From positions 1-18,297 of the forward strand of contig NZ_JBGXYA010000070.1 of the NCBI RefSeq assembly GCF_041814905.1: 18,297 bases of DNA, written 5' to 3'. Positions 1 through 6,422 of this stretch are shown here, one piece after another. Origin of the DNA: Glaesserella sp041814905 (GTDB lineage: Bacteria > Pseudomonadota > Gammaproteobacteria > Enterobacterales > Pasteurellaceae). The position numbers were made by a program, and so were the translations under genes. Positions within the stretch are counted from its first letter, which is position 1. Each line of letters opens with the position of its first letter. The notes below the pieces were generated by a model that did not search any database, was not told the origin of the DNA, and saw only the letters and a list, made by a program, of their open reading frames with translations.

Positions 1-134
1 ACTGCGAGCAAATAATCAATGTTTTTAATTCGACTTTCATTAATATCCCAATAACCAGAACCGCCTTCTGTTTCCAGCATATCTAGATTTATTCCCGTAT
101 ATAACACTATTGTTTCATTTTGCAAATTTTTCAT
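1..134 (-). CDS. Unrecognised protein, N-terminal fragment (runs off the left edge)
   Basis: An ATG at 132-134 on the minus strand opens a frame that stays open for 44 codons to the window edge. It begins MKNLQNETIVLYTGINLDML and continues with ETEGGSGYWDINESRIKNID. I do not recognise the family. There is no signal peptide or membrane segment in the visible part. It starts 21 bases after the stop of the GIY-YIG gene on the same strand, so the two are probably co-transcribed. The gap holds a perfect uptake sequence (143-151), and the extended tail of that USS runs across the start codon into the first codons. A weak GAG-type ribosome site lies 6-9 bases before the ATG. The call rests on the open frame, tight spacing and start context only. 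Confidence 0.6.
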   Translation of the reverse strand, partial: MKNLQNETIVLYTGINLDMLETEGGSGYWDINESRIKNIDYLLA

Positions 135-142
135 CAAATCTC

Positions 143-151
143 ACCGCTTGT
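143..151 (-). repeat. Uptake signal sequence (Apl type)
   Basis: This is a perfect ACAAGCGGT core on the minus strand. It is followed in that direction by a GAGATTT stretch and an AAAAATTTGCAAA tract, matching the extended USS layout. It fills the gap between the GIY-YIG gene and the partial gene, and its tail forms the latter's first codons. Confidence 0.85.
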
Positions 152-155
152 ACGA

Positions 156-965
156 TTATTCAGATTTTATATTTTCTTTTTTATAGGCGTATTTTATCGG
201 ATTGCTCGCTCCGCGTTTACGATACTTATCTGGTAAACGTTTACGTAAATACTTTTTAATAATATTTTGATAGAGTTGGTTATCTTCTGCTATTAATTCG
301 CCAGTGAATCCATAGCGTTCAGCTCGATCATGAGGTAATTCTGGAAAGTTTTCTTTTGTGGCAGCGCGCCATTCTTTGGGAATGAGTACACCAACAATAA
401 GCCCTTTTTCTACAGCAAGTACATATTTAGCCTGCTTTGCTCTTTCTACATCCAGTCTCCACGCTAGCCGTACCGCATCATAGATAGAGCCTTGTGAAAT
501 CGAACGATTAATACTAATAATGAGGCATCTATCATTTTCATCAATTTCAGCAAAAGGAGCGTTATATTTTTCTTCAATTTGAAATGCGTTCATTGCACCA
601 CATTCATTATTACCATGCCCCCCCTGAATATTTGATAATCCTGGATAAGCATCAATGAGAGCACCTTCGACTTCATGAGCAACTGCATGTGTCATGTTAT
701 GGCGATGGATTATATGAATAACACGCAACCCTGCACAGCGAATTTCTCTGATTCGAGAATACTTTAAAGAAATATCATCCTGTTCTTCATCGCCATCAAG
801 CTCTTGATCGTATCTGACCTCTGTTTTTACATGTTGGAAGACTCGATTGTTTTTACCTTTTCCTACGTAAAAGGTTTCCCCGTTTCTTGGATCAACTAAG
901 CGATAAACATAAAATTTCAGCTCTCGACAAACCTCAGGAGAAAAATTTTCTATATCTTTATTCAT
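156..965 (-). CDS. GIY-YIG (LEM-3/COG3680-like) nuclease-domain protein with unassigned C-terminal half
   Basis: A 269-residue protein, probably a cytoplasmic nuclease. Residues about 17-120 carry a GIY-YIG module: YVY in the 'GIY' strand, YVGKG as the 'YIG' strand, a conserved Arg in KYSRIREIR, and a glutamate in the helix HEVEGALID, which fits the metal-binding catalytic Glu. The GETFYVGKGKNNRVFQH block resembles the LEM-3-like subgroup. Residues about 140-260 form a second conserved-looking region with LIISINRS, AVRLAWRLD, YVLAVEKGLIVGV and a basic RKRGASNPIKY end. The strand pattern suggests a PUA-like (EVE/ASCH) fold, but that is inference from appearance only. A plausible AGGT site lies 8-11 bases before the ATG. 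It is separated from phzF upstream by a USS-containing gap. Substrate and biological role are unknown. The family call is good and function uncertain. Confidence 0.8.
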   Translation of the reverse strand: MNKDIENFSPEVCRELKFYVYRLVDPRNGETFYVGKGKNNRVFQHVKTEVRYDQELDGDEEQDDISLKYSRIREIRCAGLRVIHIIHRHNMTHAVAHEVEGALIDAYPGLSNIQGGHGNNECGAMNAFQIEEKYNAPFAEIDENDRCLIISINRSISQGSIYDAVRLAWRLDVERAKQAKYVLAVEKGLIVGVLIPKEWRAATKENFPELPHDRAERYGFTGELIAEDNQLYQNIIKKYLRKRLPDKYRKRGASNPIKYAYKKENIKSE

Positions 966-999
966 ATATTTACCTGCTATTATCTAGTATTTGTTTTTT

Positions 1000-1008
1000 A
1001 CAAGCGGT
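1000..1008 (+). repeat. Uptake signal sequence with a degenerate inverted partner
   Basis: A perfect ACAAGCGGT is followed by CACTTCTTCGCAAAATTTTG, the classical extended form. An imperfect inverted copy (ATCGCTTGT, one difference) lies about 40 bases on and overlaps the phzF stop. The two could pair with a single G-U wobble. No T-run follows in the phzF direction, so terminator function is doubtful. Confidence 0.85.
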
Positions 1009-1056
1009 CACTTCTTCGCAAAATTTTGCAAATTTTCCGCAAGATCTCATCGCTTG

Positions 1057-1899
1057 TTACGGTAATTTAAATACCCCTTCTCCAACCTCAATCACTTGTC
1101 CGCCGACATAAATCATTTGTTGTTCATCGAGTTTGAGTGTTAGGCGGTTCGGTCTGCCCATTTGATCGCCCTGATGAACTTGGTGTTCAAGGGGATATTT
1201 ATTTTGCGAAAGAAAATATGCCCCTAAATTTGCACAGGCAGAACCTGTTCCGCTATCTTCAAACAATGCACCGTTTGCCACATAAAAAAGGCGAGAGAAA
1301 ATTATCTCGTTTTCTTCACACCAAAGGTAAATCACAGTACTGTTCTGATCTTGCTCACATATGTCGCTAAGTGTAGCAATATCTATCACAATATCATCAA
1401 GTGCAGAACGGGAATTCAGTTGCAGTAAGAGCTGTGGCGATCCGCTGTTAAGCCAGTAGGCTGTATCGGCAATCGCTGTTTCACTTAACCCTGTCGCTTT
1501 GGCGAGTTGCTGATGTGTGGCTTTGCTTGGCTGTATAGCGTAGCCCTCAATCGCAAGTTCCATCTTTGCATTTTTTCCGAATAATCTGACCGCTTTCGCT
1601 TTTGTATTGAGCGTAAATCGTTCAGGCAAACGGCGTTGTTGCTGTAACACATAAGCACAGCCTAGCGTTGGGTGCCCTGCTAACGGTAGTTCGTAAGCAG
1701 GTGTGAAAATACGTAAATCCGCTTCTGCCGTTTGTGAGTTAAAGGCAAAGACCGTTTCGCTCAAATTGAACTGTTTGGCGATCTGTTGCATTTCTTCATC
1801 GCTCAGCCCATCAGCTTGGGGAAATACGGCTAACGGATTTCCACCAAAGTGTTGTTCGGCAAAGACATTGACGAGTTTGAAAGGGTATGTGCGAAACAT
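1057..1899 (-). CDS. PhzF family protein (isomerase-like, YddE-type)
   Basis: A 280-residue protein of the PhzF/diaminopimelate-epimerase-fold family, normal in length. Family marks are the N-terminal FKLVNVFAEQHFGGNPLAVF, NLSETVF with the Glu (E48) that corresponds to the catalytic acid of PhzF, ELPLAGHPTLG with H76, and the second-half signature DSGTGSACANLGAY. Phenazine synthesis is not implied: most bacterial homologues are uncharacterised isomerase-like enzymes, and no phenazine genes are nearby. The ATG lies 4 bases after the carA stop, with a GGG-containing ribosome site inside the carA end (AAAGGGTAAACA), so it is translated from the carA transcript. The pairing with carA does not by itself indicate the substrate. 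Fold assignment is firm; activity is unknown. Confidence 0.88.
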   Translation of the reverse strand: MFRTYPFKLVNVFAEQHFGGNPLAVFPQADGLSDEEMQQIAKQFNLSETVFAFNSQTAEADLRIFTPAYELPLAGHPTLGCAYVLQQQRRLPERFTLNTKAKAVRLFGKNAKMELAIEGYAIQPSKATHQQLAKATGLSETAIADTAYWLNSGSPQLLLQLNSRSALDDIVIDIATLSDICEQDQNSTVIYLWCEENEIIFSRLFYVANGALFEDSGTGSACANLGAYFLSQNKYPLEHQVHQGDQMGRPNRLTLKLDEQQMIYVGGQVIEVGEGVFKLP

Positions 1900-1903
1900 T
1901 TGT

Positions 1904-3028
1904 TTACCCTTTCGCTTTTCTCAATTCATTAATAAAGCGGTCAAACAGGTATGCCACATCGTGTGGACCTGGGCTGGCTTCTGGGTGTCCTTGGAACGAG
2001 AATGCCGATTGATCGGTGAGTTCAATGCCTTGTACTGTGCCGTCAAAGAGTGAGCGGTGGGTGACACGAACGTTAGCTGGCAAACTGGCTTCATCAACTT
2101 CAAAACCGTGGTTTTGACTGGTGATCAGCACGTTTTGTGTGTCTAAATCTTGCACAGGGTGGTTTGCACCGTGGTGTCCGAATGCCATTTTCTTCGTTTT
2201 GCCACCTGCGGCTAATCCGAGTAATTGATGTCCTAAGCAGATGCCGAAAATCGGTTTTTTGGTCGCTAATAATTTTTGGATAGCAGTAATCGCATAGGTA
2301 CAAGGCTCTGGGTCGCCCGGGCCGTTAGACAAGAAAATACCATCTGGATTTAAGGCTAATACCGCTTCTGCGGAAGTTGTTGCAGGCACAACGGTGATAC
2401 GACAGCCACGTTCCGCAAGCATTCTTAAAATGTTACGTTTTACACCAAAATCGTAAGCGACAACGTGAAATTCAGGGTTGGTTTGTGGCACATAACCTTT
2501 GCCAAGTTGCCATTCGCCTTCCGTCCATTGATACAGCTCTTTACAGGTCACTTCTTTGGCTAAATCTTGCCCAGCCATTGAACCGAAACTGTTGGCAAGT
2601 TCAAGGGCTTTAGCCACACCATCACCGACATAAATACAGCCTGCTTGTGCGCCTTTATCACGCAAAATACGGGTTAAACGGCGTGTGTCAATGTCGGCGA
2701 TTGCGACGATTTTATGTTTAACGAGATAATCAGAAAGCGAAGAGTTCGCACGGAAATTGCTATGAATAAGGGGAAGATCACGAATAATTAAACCTGCGGC
2801 ATACACTTTATCGGCTTCTTCGTCTTCGTTATTTGTGCCGGTATTACCGATGTGCGGATAAGTTAATGTGACAATTTGATTCGTATATGAAGGATCGGTG
2901 AGAATTTCTTGGTAGCCCGTCATTGCGGTATTGAATACCACTTCGCCAATGGTATGTCCTTGATAGCCAATAGATTTCCCATGAAAGACAGAACCGTCTG
3001 CGAGGACAAGAATTGCAGGTTCAAACAT
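1904..3028 (-). CDS. carA: Carbamoyl-phosphate synthase small (glutaminase) subunit
   Basis: The 374-residue small subunit hydrolyses glutamine and passes ammonia to CarB for carbamoyl phosphate, the precursor of arginine and pyrimidines. Its N-terminal CPSase domain starts FEPAILVLADGSVFHG. The class I glutaminase domain has LSNGPGDP, the nucleophile Cys264 in GICLGHQLLG, and His348/Glu350 in SFQGHPEASPGP, a complete triad. The chosen start at 3028 has an AGGAG site about 10 bases upstream, and the protein then begins like E. coli CarA (382 residues). An in-frame ATG at 3082 would add 18 residues but lacks a clear ribosome site. carB does not follow: the next gene, 4 bases away, is the PhzF protein. 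An ArgR-like dyad and a promoter lie upstream. Confidence 0.97.
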   Translation of the reverse strand: MFEPAILVLADGSVFHGKSIGYQGHTIGEVVFNTAMTGYQEILTDPSYTNQIVTLTYPHIGNTGTNNEDEEADKVYAAGLIIRDLPLIHSNFRANSSLSDYLVKHKIVAIADIDTRRLTRILRDKGAQAGCIYVGDGVAKALELANSFGSMAGQDLAKEVTCKELYQWTEGEWQLGKGYVPQTNPEFHVVAYDFGVKRNILRMLAERGCRITVVPATTSAEAVLALNPDGIFLSNGPGDPEPCTYAITAIQKLLATKKPIFGICLGHQLLGLAAGGKTKKMAFGHHGANHPVQDLDTQNVLITSQNHGFEVDEASLPANVRVTHRSLFDGTVQGIELTDQSAFSFQGHPEASPGPHDVAYLFDRFINELRKAKG

Positions 3029-3106
3029 ATATTTTTTTACTCCTAATAATGAATCTGTTTGGTGATACTTCATTTTCGCCATAACCTGTTAAGGAGTAGG
3101 CGGCTA

Positions 3107-3135
3107 AGTTTAATAGAGCAAACGATTGCTTTCAA
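3107..3135 (-). promoter_or_regulatory. Probable carA promoter
   Basis: On the minus strand TTGAAA (-35, plus coordinates 3130-3135) and TAAACT (-10, 3107-3112) are exactly 17 bases apart. Transcription would start near 3100, giving a leader of about 70 bases. A second weaker pair (TTCACA, 17 bases, TGTATT) lies a little upstream, which would echo the tandem carAB promoters of E. coli. This was read by eye only. Confidence 0.45.
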
Positions 3136-3183
3136 GTTAAACTTAGGAAATACAGCTTAATATTCGGTAAATGTGAAAATTTA

Positions 3184-3210
3184 TGCATTTATTTTGCATT
3201 TTTATTCATC
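3184..3210 (-). promoter_or_regulatory. Candidate ArgR (ARG-box-like) operator
   Basis: On the minus strand TGAATAAAAATGCA (3195-3208) fits the ARG box core TGAAT-4-ATTCA at all but one position. An overlapping second dyad, TGCAAAATAAATGCA (3184-3198), follows. carA is a known ArgR target in enterobacteria. The spacing of the two dyads differs from the usual 21 base centre-to-centre arrangement, so this remains a candidate. Confidence 0.35.
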
Positions 3211-3249
3211 TTAAGGCAAGAGCTTTTAAAATTTATTTTTTCATCGGTA

Positions 3250-3258
3250 ACAAGCGGT
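3250..3258 (+). repeat. Uptake signal sequence between carA and cyuA
   Basis: A perfect ACAAGCGGT is followed by TAAAATAGGC and AAAAATTTTGCAAAA, the full extended USS. It lies just upstream of the cyuA ribosome site, between divergent genes. Confidence 0.88.
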
Positions 3259-3296
3259 TAAAATAGGCAAAAATTTTGCAAAAAACAGAGAAGAAT

Positions 3297-4598
3297 ATGG
3301 AAAATACCTTTGATTTCGGCGATCAATTGATTGCCATTATAAAGCGAGACGTTGCACCGGCGTTGGGTTGTACCGAGCCGATTTCTCTTGCCCTTGCTGC
3401 GGCTATTGCGGTATCTCATTTAGAATCTACTCCTTTAAATATTCAAGCGAAAGTTTCCCCGAATTTAATGAAAAACGGTATGGGCGTGACGGTGCCGGGA
3501 ACGGGGATGGTCGGTTTGCCGATAGCAGCAGCGGTTGGGGCGATTGCCGGTGATGCGTCAGCCGGGTTAGAGGTGTTGAAAAAAATCCGTGCGGAGGATG
3601 TTCGACAAGCAAAGATAATGCTGGATAATCATCAAGTGAATGTGGATATTGCAAACGTTGATATTCCTCTCTATTCGGAAGCTTTGGTATTGGGAGAGCG
3701 TGGTTGGGTGAGGGTCTGTATTCAAGATTCCCACACTAATGTGGTACTGATTGAAAAAAACGGTGAAATTCTCTTTAAGCAAGAAACGGAAAGTATTGAT
3801 TTAGCGGATGACTATGCTTTTTTTAACGCGCTTTCAGTACAACAAATTTATCGTTTTGCAACAGAAGCCCCGTTAGCACAATTGGCTTTTATTGCGGAAG
3901 CCGCAAAGTTGAACGGAGCATTATCTCAAGAAGGTTTGGAAAACCGTTATGGCTTACATATCGGGCAGACGCTGAAAAAACAGATCGAACAAGGATTACT
4001 ATCCGATGATTTACTTAGCCGTATTGTGATTGAAACAACTGCCGCTTCCGATGCCAGAATGGGCGGTGCACTACTACCAGCGATGAGTAACTCGGGATCG
4101 GGCAATCAAGGTATTACGGCGACCATGCCTTCCGTGGTGGTTGCCCGCTTTGTTCGGGCTACGGATGAACAGTTGATCCGAGCCTTATTTTTATCCCACA
4201 CGATTGCGATTTATATTCACAGCAAATTGCCGAAACTTTCCGCCCTTTGTGCCGTCACCACGGCGGCAATGGGCAGTGCCGCCGGTATGGCTTATTTGCT
4301 TAAAGGGGATTTTAATGCCATCAGTATGGCGATTTGCAGTATGATCGGCGATATCAGCGGTGTGTTGTGCGACGGAGCTTCAAACAGCTGTGCAATGAAA
4401 GTGTCCACCGGTGTTTCCGCCGCCTATAAAGCGGTGTTAATGGCATTGGATAACAGCAGAGTCACCGGTAATGAAGGCATTGTGGAACATTGCGTTGACA
4501 AATCGATCAATAATTTATGCGCCATTGCGACAAAAAGCATGGTCTACATGGACAGACAAATTATTGAGATTATGAGTGCCAAAGAACAAGACTGTTAA
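3297..4598 (+). CDS. cyuA: L-cysteine desulfidase, CyuA/YhaM (UPF0597) family
   Basis: A 433-residue protein, close to E. coli CyuA/YhaM (about 436). The family degrades L-cysteine to pyruvate, ammonia and sulfide with an oxygen-labile [4Fe-4S] cluster. Cluster cysteines are visible: C25 in PALGCTEPISLAL, a cysteine in SALCAVTTAAMG, and two cysteines seven apart in GVLCDGASNSCAMK, the spacing seen in the archaeal desulfidase CdsB. The start at 3297 (MENTFDFG) is preferred for its nearby GAGAAG-type ribosome site; a TTG 21 bases earlier lies inside the USS tail and is unlikely. chaA follows after 26 bases, so the two probably form an operon. Desulfidase activity is inferred from the family. 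Confidence 0.9.
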   Translation: MENTFDFGDQLIAIIKRDVAPALGCTEPISLALAAAIAVSHLESTPLNIQAKVSPNLMKNGMGVTVPGTGMVGLPIAAAVGAIAGDASAGLEVLKKIRAEDVRQAKIMLDNHQVNVDIANVDIPLYSEALVLGERGWVRVCIQDSHTNVVLIEKNGEILFKQETESIDLADDYAFFNALSVQQIYRFATEAPLAQLAFIAEAAKLNGALSQEGLENRYGLHIGQTLKKQIEQGLLSDDLLSRIVIETTAASDARMGGALLPAMSNSGSGNQGITATMPSVVVARFVRATDEQLIRALFLSHTIAIYIHSKLPKLSALCAVTTAAMGSAAGMAYLLKGDFNAISMAICSMIGDISGVLCDGASNSCAMKVSTGVSAAYKAVLMALDNSRVTGNEGIVEHCVDKSINNLCAIATKSMVYMDRQIIEIMSAKEQDC

Positions 4599-4624
4599 AT
4601 TATTATAAAAAAAGGAGATTAAAT

Positions 4625-5704
4625 ATGGCAACAAACTCTCACGCCCAATTACCCGTTTGGTCGGTCATCTTACCGCTTGCAGCATGGGCAATCTATTTTA
4701 TTGGGATTAAGGACAATATTTGGCTTCAGCTCGGTGGCGGGGCATTATTAATCGGCAGCGTACTTTCTGCCGTTCATCATGCCGAAGTTGTCGCACACAA
4801 AGTCGGTGAACCGTTCGGCACGATCATTTTAGCGTTGGCGATTACAATTATCGAAGTTGCCTTGATCATCTCTTTAATGATTGCCGGTGGCGACAATGCC
4901 GCTTATTTGGCAAGAGATACGGTTTTTGCCGCCATTATGTTGATCTTAAACGGTATTTTAGGCGGCTGTTTGTTGATCGGCGGGCTGAAACACCACGTTC
5001 AATTTTTCCATAAAAAATCGGTCAGCATTGCGTTAGTGACATTAGTTTCTATCTTAGTTCTCACCATGATCTTACCTAATTTTACCACAAGCTCAGAAGG
5101 CGGAACGTATACCGACTCACAATTGATTTTTGTAGCGATAGCCTCTTTGGTCCTTTATTTTTCATTTATTATGATGCAAACCGTTCGCCATCGCGATTAT
5201 TTTTTAGCCGATGACGATAACCCGAATCATCATGCCGAACCGCCGTCGACCAAAGTTGCCCTGATGAGTTTACTGCTGTTGATCGTATGCTTAGGTATTG
5301 TCGTCATGCTCGCTAAAGGGCTCTCACCCGCAATTGAAGGCATGGTTGTCGCCGCCGGTGCGCCGTTAGCGTTAGTCGGGGTGATTATTGCCGCTGTCGT
5401 TTTAATGCCGGAAGGTTTGGCTGCATTAACCGCCGCCAGTCGTAATCGTTTACAAACCAGTGTGAATCTTGCATTAGGCTCGGCATTAGCCAGTATTGGT
5501 TTAACTATTCCCGCGGTGGTGATTGTCTGTTTGATGTACGATATTAATATGGTATTGGGACTAGACTGGAAATCAATGGTGCTATTAGCCTTATCGGCGT
5601 TTGTGGTAATGGTATCGTTAAACCACGGTAAATCTAATATGCTTTATGGCGTAGTATTGTTGGTAAACTTAGCCGCTTATGTTTTTACGGTGATTGTTCC
5701 TTAG
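4625..5704 (+). CDS. chaA: ChaA-type sodium/calcium:proton antiporter
   Basis: A 359-residue inner-membrane cation/proton exchanger of the CaCA superfamily; E. coli ChaA has 366. About 11 hydrophobic segments are visible. The two acidic alpha-repeats are present: GEPFGTIILALAITIIEVAL in the first half and MPEGLAALTAASRN followed by ALGSALASIGLTIPAVV in the second. An acidic and histidine-containing loop (DDDNPNHHAEPP) lies between the halves. An AAGGAG ribosome site sits 7 bases before the ATG. It is the second gene after cyuA on the plus strand and ends 9 bases before a strong hairpin terminator. E. coli ChaA exports Na+, Ca2+ and K+; which ions matter here cannot be told from the sequence. 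Confidence 0.93.
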   Translation: MATNSHAQLPVWSVILPLAAWAIYFIGIKDNIWLQLGGGALLIGSVLSAVHHAEVVAHKVGEPFGTIILALAITIIEVALIISLMIAGGDNAAYLARDTVFAAIMLILNGILGGCLLIGGLKHHVQFFHKKSVSIALVTLVSILVLTMILPNFTTSSEGGTYTDSQLIFVAIASLVLYFSFIMMQTVRHRDYFLADDDNPNHHAEPPSTKVALMSLLLLIVCLGIVVMLAKGLSPAIEGMVVAAGAPLALVGVIIAAVVLMPEGLAALTAASRNRLQTSVNLALGSALASIGLTIPAVVIVCLMYDINMVLGLDWKSMVLLALSAFVVMVSLNHGKSNMLYGVVLLVNLAAYVFTVIVP

Positions 5705-5713
5705 CTGCAAATG

Positions 5714-5740
5714 AAAATGGACGCGTAGTGCGTCCATTTT
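5714..5740. terminator. Bidirectional terminator between chaA and yjdM
   Basis: AAAATGGACGC (5714-5724) pairs perfectly with GCGTCCATTTT (5730-5740) around the loop GTAGT. The flanking A and T tracts give a U-run in both directions. It sits between convergent chaA and the zinc-ribbon gene and can end both transcripts. Confidence 0.9.
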
Positions 5741-5742
5741 TA

Positions 5743-6066
5743 TTAAGCCTTTTTCAAGAATTCAGACTTCAACATGATTTTGCCACAATCAACATTATGA
5801 TCGCCTTTTGCTAAGCGAATACCTTTAAATTTTGTGCCTTTTTTTAAAACTTCCGATGAACCTTTCAATTTTAAATCTTTGATTAAAATAACATCGTCAC
5901 CGTCGCTCAATAAGTTGCCGTTACTGTCTTTAACGATTAACTGATCTTCATCTTGTTCCGATACTTCTTCACCGCTCCATTCGTTACCGCAGTCCGGGCA
6001 AACAAATTGAATTGAATCATGGTAAGTATTTTCGCCTTTGCAAGACGGACAAATCGGGAATTGCAT
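5743..6066 (-). CDS. yjdM: PhnA/YjdM family zinc-ribbon protein
   Basis: A 107-residue small cytoplasmic protein. The N-terminal zinc ribbon has C6-x2-C9 (CPSC) and C23-x2-C26 (CPDC). The C-terminal PhnA domain has the typical DSNGNLLSDGDDVILIKDLKLKG and ends CGKIMLKSEFLKKA. E. coli YjdM was named PhnA from its position near the phosphonate genes. It is not a demonstrated phosphonate enzyme, and no phn genes are present here. AAGGAT lies upstream of the ATG. A TATAAT -10 box on the same strand (plus 6097-6102) lies about 30 bases before the start. The gene is monocistronic and its terminator is the hairpin shared with chaA. Family is secure, function unknown. Confidence 0.92.
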   Translation of the reverse strand: MQFPICPSCKGENTYHDSIQFVCPDCGNEWSGEEVSEQDEDQLIVKDSNGNLLSDGDDVILIKDLKLKGSSEVLKKGTKFKGIRLAKGDHNVDCGKIMLKSEFLKKA

Positions 6067-6422
6067 AAATATCCTTACATTAATTAAAAAAATCGCATTA
6101 TATACTAAAATAACCGGCTATTGATGAATTTGCACAAATGCTTATGTAAGGCATAAACACGTTAATTTCCGTGAGTAAATGACCGCTTGTTTGAGAGGGT
6201 AAGCAAATTATTTTTAACAAAAAATTAAATCATGAAAAATTTACCGAAAGATCATCATAACCGAATTATTTTGATTAAAAATCAGGATTTTTATCTTTTG
6301 ATTAAGGGGTATTTAGCATTAAATAATTTATGTGTTTTTGATCTTCTTCCTGCTTTGTTGCTCAAGTATCTTGGAAATGCTAGGATTCCGCCTCTTTTTT
6401 ACTTATCGGGAAATATTTTTCT
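6067..6422. other. 356-base gene-free gap between divergent yjdM and the MFS gene
   Basis: The yjdM -10 box is at the left (6097-6102, minus). A USS is at 6182-6190 (minus). A small AT-rich dyad, TAAAAATC/GATTTTTA, lies at 6276-6293. A possible MFS promoter is TTGATT (6298-6303), 18 bases, AATAAT (6322-6327); a weaker option is TTGCTC (6358) with TAGGAT (6381). An ATG at 6232 opens a 102-codon frame that runs into the MFS gene, but it has no ribosome site and no recognisable protein character, so I treat it as chance. Confidence 0.5.
6182..6190 (-). repeat. Uptake signal sequence in the yjdM-MFS gap
   Basis: A perfect ACAAGCGGT on the minus strand is followed by CA and an AT-rich run. The extended GCAAA tract is poorly conserved here compared with the other copies. 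Confidence 0.8.

Noticed and set aside
1000..1057. USS inverted pair after phzF as a terminator
   Set aside because: The partner is degenerate, overlaps the stop codon and has no T-run in the direction of phzF.
3029..3082. Longer carA start at 3082
   Set aside because: It adds 18 residues absent from CarA proteins and lacks a ribosome site. The ATG at 3028 has AGGAG.
3276..3296. TTG start for cyuA at 3276
   Set aside because: It lies inside the USS tail. The ATG at 3297 fits the family length and has a nearer ribosome site.
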